In this document: positions 60,809 to 64,000 of the stretch, piece after piece
How the letters are laid out: every line of letters starts with the position of its first letter
Position numbering within the stretch: position 1 is the stretch's first letter
Source of the DNA: Candidatus Reconcilbacillus cellulovorans
GTDB lineage: Bacteria > Bacillota > Bacilli > Paenibacillales > Reconciliibacillaceae
Length of the DNA stretch: 64,000 nucleotides
Direction of reading: 5' to 3'
Assembly (NCBI GenBank): GCA_002507565.1
Contig: MOXJ01000007.1
Span: 20,863-84,862, forward strand
Notes under the pieces: model-generated
What the model saw: the letters and a program-made list of their open reading frames with translations, nothing else
Database searches by the model: none
What the model was told of the DNA's origin: nothing
Translations under genes and position numbers: made by a program

Positions 60809-61037
60809 CTTGGGTAGTATAATATTCCTTAAAAGAAAAAATTATTATCTCAATAATGGAATGTATCCAGGAAATTTAACGACAGCGGCTGGAACGATAG
60901 CACACGAGTTTGGACATATAGCTGGACTAGCTCATCCTACAGCAAATGTGTATTCAATCATGCATCAACTGTGGCATCCTTATCGTGTACAATTTATAAC
61001 TCAATATGATATAACTGAATTACAAAATAAATATTGA
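60780..61037 (+). pseudogene. Truncated metzincin metalloprotease remnant
   Basis: The 85-codon frame carries the complete zinc site of a matrixin/metzincin protease (HEFGHIAGLAH) and a Met-turn-like VYSIMHQLWHP, and ends in DITELQNKY. It lacks the roughly 150 or more residues that form the N-terminal half, signal peptide and propeptide of such secreted enzymes. No ribosome binding site precedes the internal ATG at 60861. Base composition is strongly AT-rich, unlike the neighbours. The remnant probably came from a transferred or deleted gene. Confidence 0.75.
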
Positions 61038-61073
61038 CAAAGTGATGATAAGGGAAAGGGGTTTATTATCATT

Positions 61074-61694
61074 ATGTCCAATATATCTATTAAAAAACTA
61101 ATTCTTCCATTTTTCAGCGTCTTACTTGGCGTCCTCTTAGCATTCTCTTATCAGGACGCGATGCGTGGTGACGACGTCGATCCGTCTCCGCCTAATTCGC
61201 CCGACTGGGCGGATAAAATTCCCGTCAAAAGTTTGGAAGAATACCTGTGGAACGTTGACGTGATCCTGGTCGGCATGGTCGAAAAACAAGAAGAAACGTT
61301 CCTCCAAGATTCGGGAATACCGACGAAACGCACATTTACTTTTCCCGTCACACCGGCCTTGATTCGGGTTGAAAACGTCGTATACGGCGATGTAAAAAGC
61401 AATGTGATTACCTTGCTACAACACGGAACGACGGAAAATAAGAAAGACCTCGAGAAATTTGTGATACCGGGTAAAAGGTATGTCCTTCTCTTGAACGAAA
61501 CCACGACGCCCGGCCGTTATTGGGCGCTGAACGGTCCAGAAAGTATATGGGAAATCGAGAACGATATTGTAAAATCTAAAGCCCCTTCTCATCTAGACGA
61601 TCTCGATAAAAGAAACGGAAGCTCGTTGAAAGTTTTCCTGGATGATTTGAAAAAAGCTGCAAACAATAAGAAGAAACCCAAGTTTTTAGGATAA
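61074..61694 (+). CDS. Exported hypothetical protein of AT-rich island
   Basis: This 206-residue protein has an N-terminal hydrophobic segment at about 7-25 (KKLILPFFSVLLGVLLAFSY), a signal peptide or anchor without a lipobox cysteine. The exported part has beta-strand character (VDVILVGMVEKQEE, LIRVENVVYGDVKSNVITLLQHG, PGKRYVLLLNETTTPGRYWAL) and a Lys-rich end. No family recognised. AAAGGGG lies 12 bases before the ATG, after the metzincin remnant by 36 bases. The first 100 bases are AT-rich and later codons nearer the local norm. The pair suggests a protease plus an associated exported protein. Confidence 0.75.
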   Translation: MSNISIKKLILPFFSVLLGVLLAFSYQDAMRGDDVDPSPPNSPDWADKIPVKSLEEYLWNVDVILVGMVEKQEETFLQDSGIPTKRTFTFPVTPALIRVENVVYGDVKSNVITLLQHGTTENKKDLEKFVIPGKRYVLLLNETTTPGRYWALNGPESIWEIENDIVKSKAPSHLDDLDKRNGSSLKVFLDDLKKAANNKKKPKFLG

Positions 61695-61733
61695 ATTTTG
61701 CCTTCCGACGTCCGCCGCGACCAGAACCGACGC

Positions 61734-61754
61734 GCCGGCGATGGTATCGCCGGC
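61734..61754 (+). repeat. Perfect 9-pair hairpin downstream of the exported protein gene
   Basis: GCCGGCGAT and ATCGCCGGC around a 3-base loop. Only a TTTT eight bases on, so a poor terminator, but it is the only stem between the hypothetical gene and the SOS-regulated promoter. Confidence 0.45.
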
Positions 61755-61853
61755 CGTCGCCGTTTTCGCGCAGTCTCCTCCACCGGCGTCGTCACGGCGT
61801 TCCAAACGCCGCCTCCCCTCTTCTACCACCGGCGGGAACGAAAAATTTTCCGG

Positions 61854-61883
61854 TTGATTTTCGAATACACGTTCGGGTATTTT
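61854..61883 (+). promoter_or_regulatory. Promoter of the Y-family polymerase gene
   Basis: TTGATT, 18 bases and TATTTT. The spacer contains the first LexA box, the classic arrangement for SOS repression. Confidence 0.6.
61862..61875 (+). promoter_or_regulatory. LexA box 1 at the Y-family polymerase gene
   Basis: CGAATACACGTTCG matches CGAAC-N4-GTTCG with one mismatch and lies between the -35 and -10. Confidence 0.7.
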
Positions 61884-61897
61884 AAAAAATAGCCTCG

Positions 61898-61911
61898 GGA
61901 ACGGACGTTCG
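61898..61911 (+). promoter_or_regulatory. LexA box 2 at the Y-family polymerase gene
   Basis: GGAACGGACGTTCG matches the SOS box with one mismatch (first base) and lies just past the expected start point, 36 bases from box 1. Confidence 0.7.
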
Positions 61912-61969
61912 CATCCCGGCGTCACGCATCCCGGCCTCAACAACGATCCGGCGAAAGGATTGAAAAAGG

Positions 61970-63250
61970 ATGGCCGCAAAACCGACGGAACGCGTCGTCA
62001 TGCTGGCGGACGCCCAGTCGTTCTACGCCTCGGTCGAGAAGGCGGCCCGTCCGGAATACCGCGACAGGCCGCTCGCCGTCGCCGGCGATCCGGAGCGACG
62101 GTCCGGCATCATACTCGCCGCGTGCCCGCTGGCGAAACGTTTCGGCGTGAAAACGGGCGACACGCTGGGCGAAGCGTTCGGCAAATGCCCGCACCTAGTG
62201 GCCGTACGGCCGCGCATGCACACTTATCTGCGCGTTTCGGCGGTCATCGCCGAGACGCTCGGGGCGTTCACGGACCTGGTCGAACCGTATTCGGTCGACG
62301 AATATTTTCTGGACGTCACGGGCTCGACACCGCTGTTCGGCCCGCCGGAGACAATCGCCCGCCTCATTCAGGACAAGGTGGAACTTTCGACCGGCGTCCG
62401 GATGCGCATCGGCATCGGTCCGACGAAAGTACTCGCCAAAATGGCCGCCGATCTGTGGGCAAAACAGAACGAAAGCGGCATCTTCACGCTTCCCGCGGAA
62501 AACGTCGCGACGCTGCTCTGGCCGCGGCCGATCGGCGACCTGTTCGGCGTCGGCGCGCGGATGGAGCATCGGTTCGTGCGCATGGGGCTGGCGACGATCG
62601 GCGACGTCGCGCGGCTGCCGCTGGAGGAGCTGAAAAAACGACTGCGCTTGTCGTTCGGGCATAAAAGCGACGCCCGCGCCGAATATTACTGGAAAACGGC
62701 GCACGGCATCGATCCGGGGCCGGTCGTGCCGCCCGACGAAAACGGCGCGTTCTTCGGCCGCAAATCTATCGGCCGGCAGATAACGCTGCCGCGCGACTAC
62801 CGTCGGTTGCGCGACATCCGCGTCGTGTTGCTGGAACTGAGCGACGAAGTGTGCCGGTCCTGCCGGTCGGAAGGCCGGCTCGGCCGAATCGTCGCCGTCG
62901 GCGCCTGGAGCGGGGATTTCGACAGGCCGCAAGGCTTTTTCCGGCAAACGACGCTGGCCGACGCGACCTGTCTGACGGACGAGGTATACGCAGCCGCCTG
63001 CCGTTTGTTCGAGCGCCATTGGACGGGATTCGCCGTGCGACGGCTCGCCGTGACGCTCGCCGATCTGTCGGACGCCGGTCATCTGCAGCTGGCGTTTTTC
63101 GCCGACCGCGACCGCCGCCTTCGGCTGGAACAGGCGACGGACGACATCCGGTATCGATTCGGCGCGACGGCTCTCATACGCGCCTCTTCTCTGCTGGCGG
63201 CCGGACAGGCGCGCAAGCGCAGCACACGGATCGGGGGGCACCCCGCATGA
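61970..63250 (+). CDS. Y-family translesion DNA polymerase (UvrX/YqjW type)
   Basis: This 426-residue error-prone polymerase has palm acids D14 (MLADAQSFYASVEKA) and D110/E111 (SVDEYFLDV), steric-gate aromatic F18/Y19 and a helix-hairpin-helix thumb (IGDLFGVGARMEHRFVRMGLATIGDVARL). The little-finger domain is followed by QLAFF (373-377), the usual place of the sliding-clamp-binding QLxLF motif in UvrX proteins, and DDIRYRFGATALIRASSL. AAAGGA precedes the ATG. Two LexA boxes at the promoter indicate SOS control. It overlaps the next gene by four bases. Confidence 0.93.
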   Translation: MAAKPTERVVMLADAQSFYASVEKAARPEYRDRPLAVAGDPERRSGIILAACPLAKRFGVKTGDTLGEAFGKCPHLVAVRPRMHTYLRVSAVIAETLGAFTDLVEPYSVDEYFLDVTGSTPLFGPPETIARLIQDKVELSTGVRMRIGIGPTKVLAKMAADLWAKQNESGIFTLPAENVATLLWPRPIGDLFGVGARMEHRFVRMGLATIGDVARLPLEELKKRLRLSFGHKSDARAEYYWKTAHGIDPGPVVPPDENGAFFGRKSIGRQITLPRDYRRLRDIRVVLLELSDEVCRSCRSEGRLGRIVAVGAWSGDFDRPQGFFRQTTLADATCLTDEVYAAACRLFERHWTGFAVRRLAVTLADLSDAGHLQLAFFADRDRRLRLEQATDDIRYRFGATALIRASSLLAAGQARKRSTRIGGHPA

Positions 63251-63699
63251 ATCCGTGGGACTCCCGATGGATGCTGCCGGAGCACCGCCGCATGTGCGAA
63301 GAAGAAGCCGTCCGCCGCCGGGCGGAGGAAACGGACGCCTTACGCCCGCCGAGCAGACGGGAGCTAGAATGGGTGCGTACACACACCGTGCTATCGGTCC
63401 TGTCGGCGATGGCGGCGCGCGGACGGCGCGACATCGCTCGGTCGTCGGTGCCGTTGAAACGTTTCTTCGCGACGGTTGCGGCCCGGCTCGAACAGACAAT
63501 CGCATACGACCTGCAACAGCTGCACCGCGCTCTCAACGACGCCGGCATCCGCATTCTGAACGAAACGCGGTCGCCCGACGGCGTCGTCTGCCGTTTCGTC
63601 TGCCGCGGTTTCGAAGAACGCCTGACGATCACGCGGGAAGCGCTGCGGGCGGAAATCGAGATCAAACTGGAAGCTTACTTGTCGTCGCTCGGCCGGTAG
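63247..63699 (+). CDS. Small protein coupled to the Y-family polymerase, YolD-like N-terminus
   Basis: This 150-residue protein has a start that overlaps the polymerase stop (ATGA). The N-terminal SRWMLPEHRRMCEEEA recalls the W-x-LPEH motif of YolD-like proteins, which often pair with UvrX/YqjW polymerases. The rest (about 40-150) is helical, Arg-rich, then beta (ILNETRSPDGVVCRFVCRGFEERLTI), and does not match YolD as I know it. It is probably a DNA-repair accessory co-induced by SOS; assignment is tentative. Confidence 0.78.
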   Translation: MNPWDSRWMLPEHRRMCEEEAVRRRAEETDALRPPSRRELEWVRTHTVLSVLSAMAARGRRDIARSSVPLKRFFATVAARLEQTIAYDLQQLHRALNDAGIRILNETRSPDGVVCRFVCRGFEERLTITREALRAEIEIKLEAYLSSLGR

Positions 63700-63748
63700 C
63701 GCAGAACCGCCCGGCAACCGGCCGACCCTCGCCCGCTGCCCGTGCTCA

Positions 63749-64000
63749 TCACTTCATATGTTCGCGCCGCAGCAGCGCGATTTCGTCGAACGAAAGCCCC
63801 GTCACCCTCGCGATAAACGCGTCGTCCATCCCTTCCGCCATCAACCGAACCGCCGTCGCTTTCCGCTCCTCAACCCGGCCTTCCTCGCGGCCTTCCCACT
63901 TCGTCTTCTCCAACCACCGGTCCAGCATCCGCTCGAAATTCGTCGCCACTTCTTCCGCCTCCTCCCCGCTTCGCACTTCCTTCAGCCGCCCCAAAAGCGC
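63749..64000 (-). CDS. C-terminal end of an Rpn/PD-(D/E)XK transposase-like protein, cut by the window edge
   Basis: The visible 83 codons encode a charged helix (NFERMLDRWLEKTKWEGREEGRVEERKATAVRLMAEGMDDAFIARVTGLSFDEIALLRREHMK). This is the characteristic C-terminus of Rpn family recombination-promoting nuclease/putative transposase proteins, with E-G-R repeats and the G-M-D-D-x-F-I-A-x-V-T-G-L-S ending. The nuclease domain lies beyond the window. The frame is open to the window end. Confidence 0.8.
   Translation of the reverse strand, partial: ALLGRLKEVRSGEEAEEVATNFERMLDRWLEKTKWEGREEGRVEERKATAVRLMAEGMDDAFIARVTGLSFDEIALLRREHMK

Noticed and set aside
61686..61979. Minus-strand 97-codon frame between the exported protein and the polymerase
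   Set aside because: It covers the SOS promoter, has no ribosome binding site and resembles no family.

Overview
The window is a chromosomal piece of a GC-rich, Gram-positive, endospore-forming bacterium. The best fit is a high-GC Paenibacillaceae member (Cohnella/Thermobacillus/Paenibacillus-like). This rests on an spoVAE gene, the conserved Firmicute clusters alaS-ireB-ruvX-DUF1292-mltG and yqeG-yqeH-aroE-nadD-yqeK-rsfS-yqeM, strong AGGAGG-type ribosome binding sites, many GTG/TTG starts, YesM/YesN-type two-component pairs beside LplB/YtcP-type sugar permeases, and SLH-anchored exoproteins. The species call is an inference. No rRNA, tRNA, insertion sequence or CRISPR array was seen. Most genes are on the minus strand.

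Region 1 (1-17.9 kb) holds two oligosaccharide-uptake loci. The first has two ABC permeases (one cut by the window edge), a response regulator, a sensor kinase, a GH42 beta-galactosidase, an AraC regulator and a lipoprotein binding protein. The second has a membrane-fused AraC regulator and a minus-strand operon: binding lipoprotein, two permeases, an unrecognised alpha/alpha-toroid protein and a GH105 unsaturated-glycoside hydrolase. The set resembles the Bacillus rhamnogalacturonan locus. Region 2 (18-25.4 kb) is a MacAB-like exporter operon that ends with a large secreted Ig-like protein, followed by a DHA2-type drug exporter. A chemoreceptor follows at 25.4-27.5 kb.

Region 3 (27.6-46.4 kb) is core genome. 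It carries mltG, two DUF1292 genes, ruvX, ireB and alaS behind a consensus sigma-A promoter; an ECF sigma/anti-sigma-like/ABC exporter operon; the yqeG-to-yqeM cluster; a MoxR-DUF58-transglutaminase operon; and a lone spoVAE.

Region 4 (46.5-64 kb) is accessory. It contains an SPL-like radical SAM protein with a candidate LexA box and a clamp-binding-like tail, a glutamine-rich coiled-coil protein, an SLH-anchored subtilase, a secreted phosphodiester glycosidase translationally coupled to a glycerate kinase, and two HD-GYP proteins. One HD-GYP protein has lost its HD histidine and lies opposite an XRE regulator whose LexA-like domain lacks both catalytic residues. A KamA-family aminomutase sits behind a clear cyclic-di-AMP (ydaO-type) riboswitch with its own promoter and terminator. 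Then come an SRAP protein, an AT-rich island with a truncated metzincin, a LexA-controlled Y-family polymerase with a small partner, and the end of an Rpn-type gene.

The most interesting leads are the c-di-AMP riboswitch in front of an amino-acid aminomutase, which suggests beta-amino-acid osmolyte control; the DNA-damage-linked radical SAM gene; and the divergent module of a dead S24 repressor and a degenerate HD-GYP protein.
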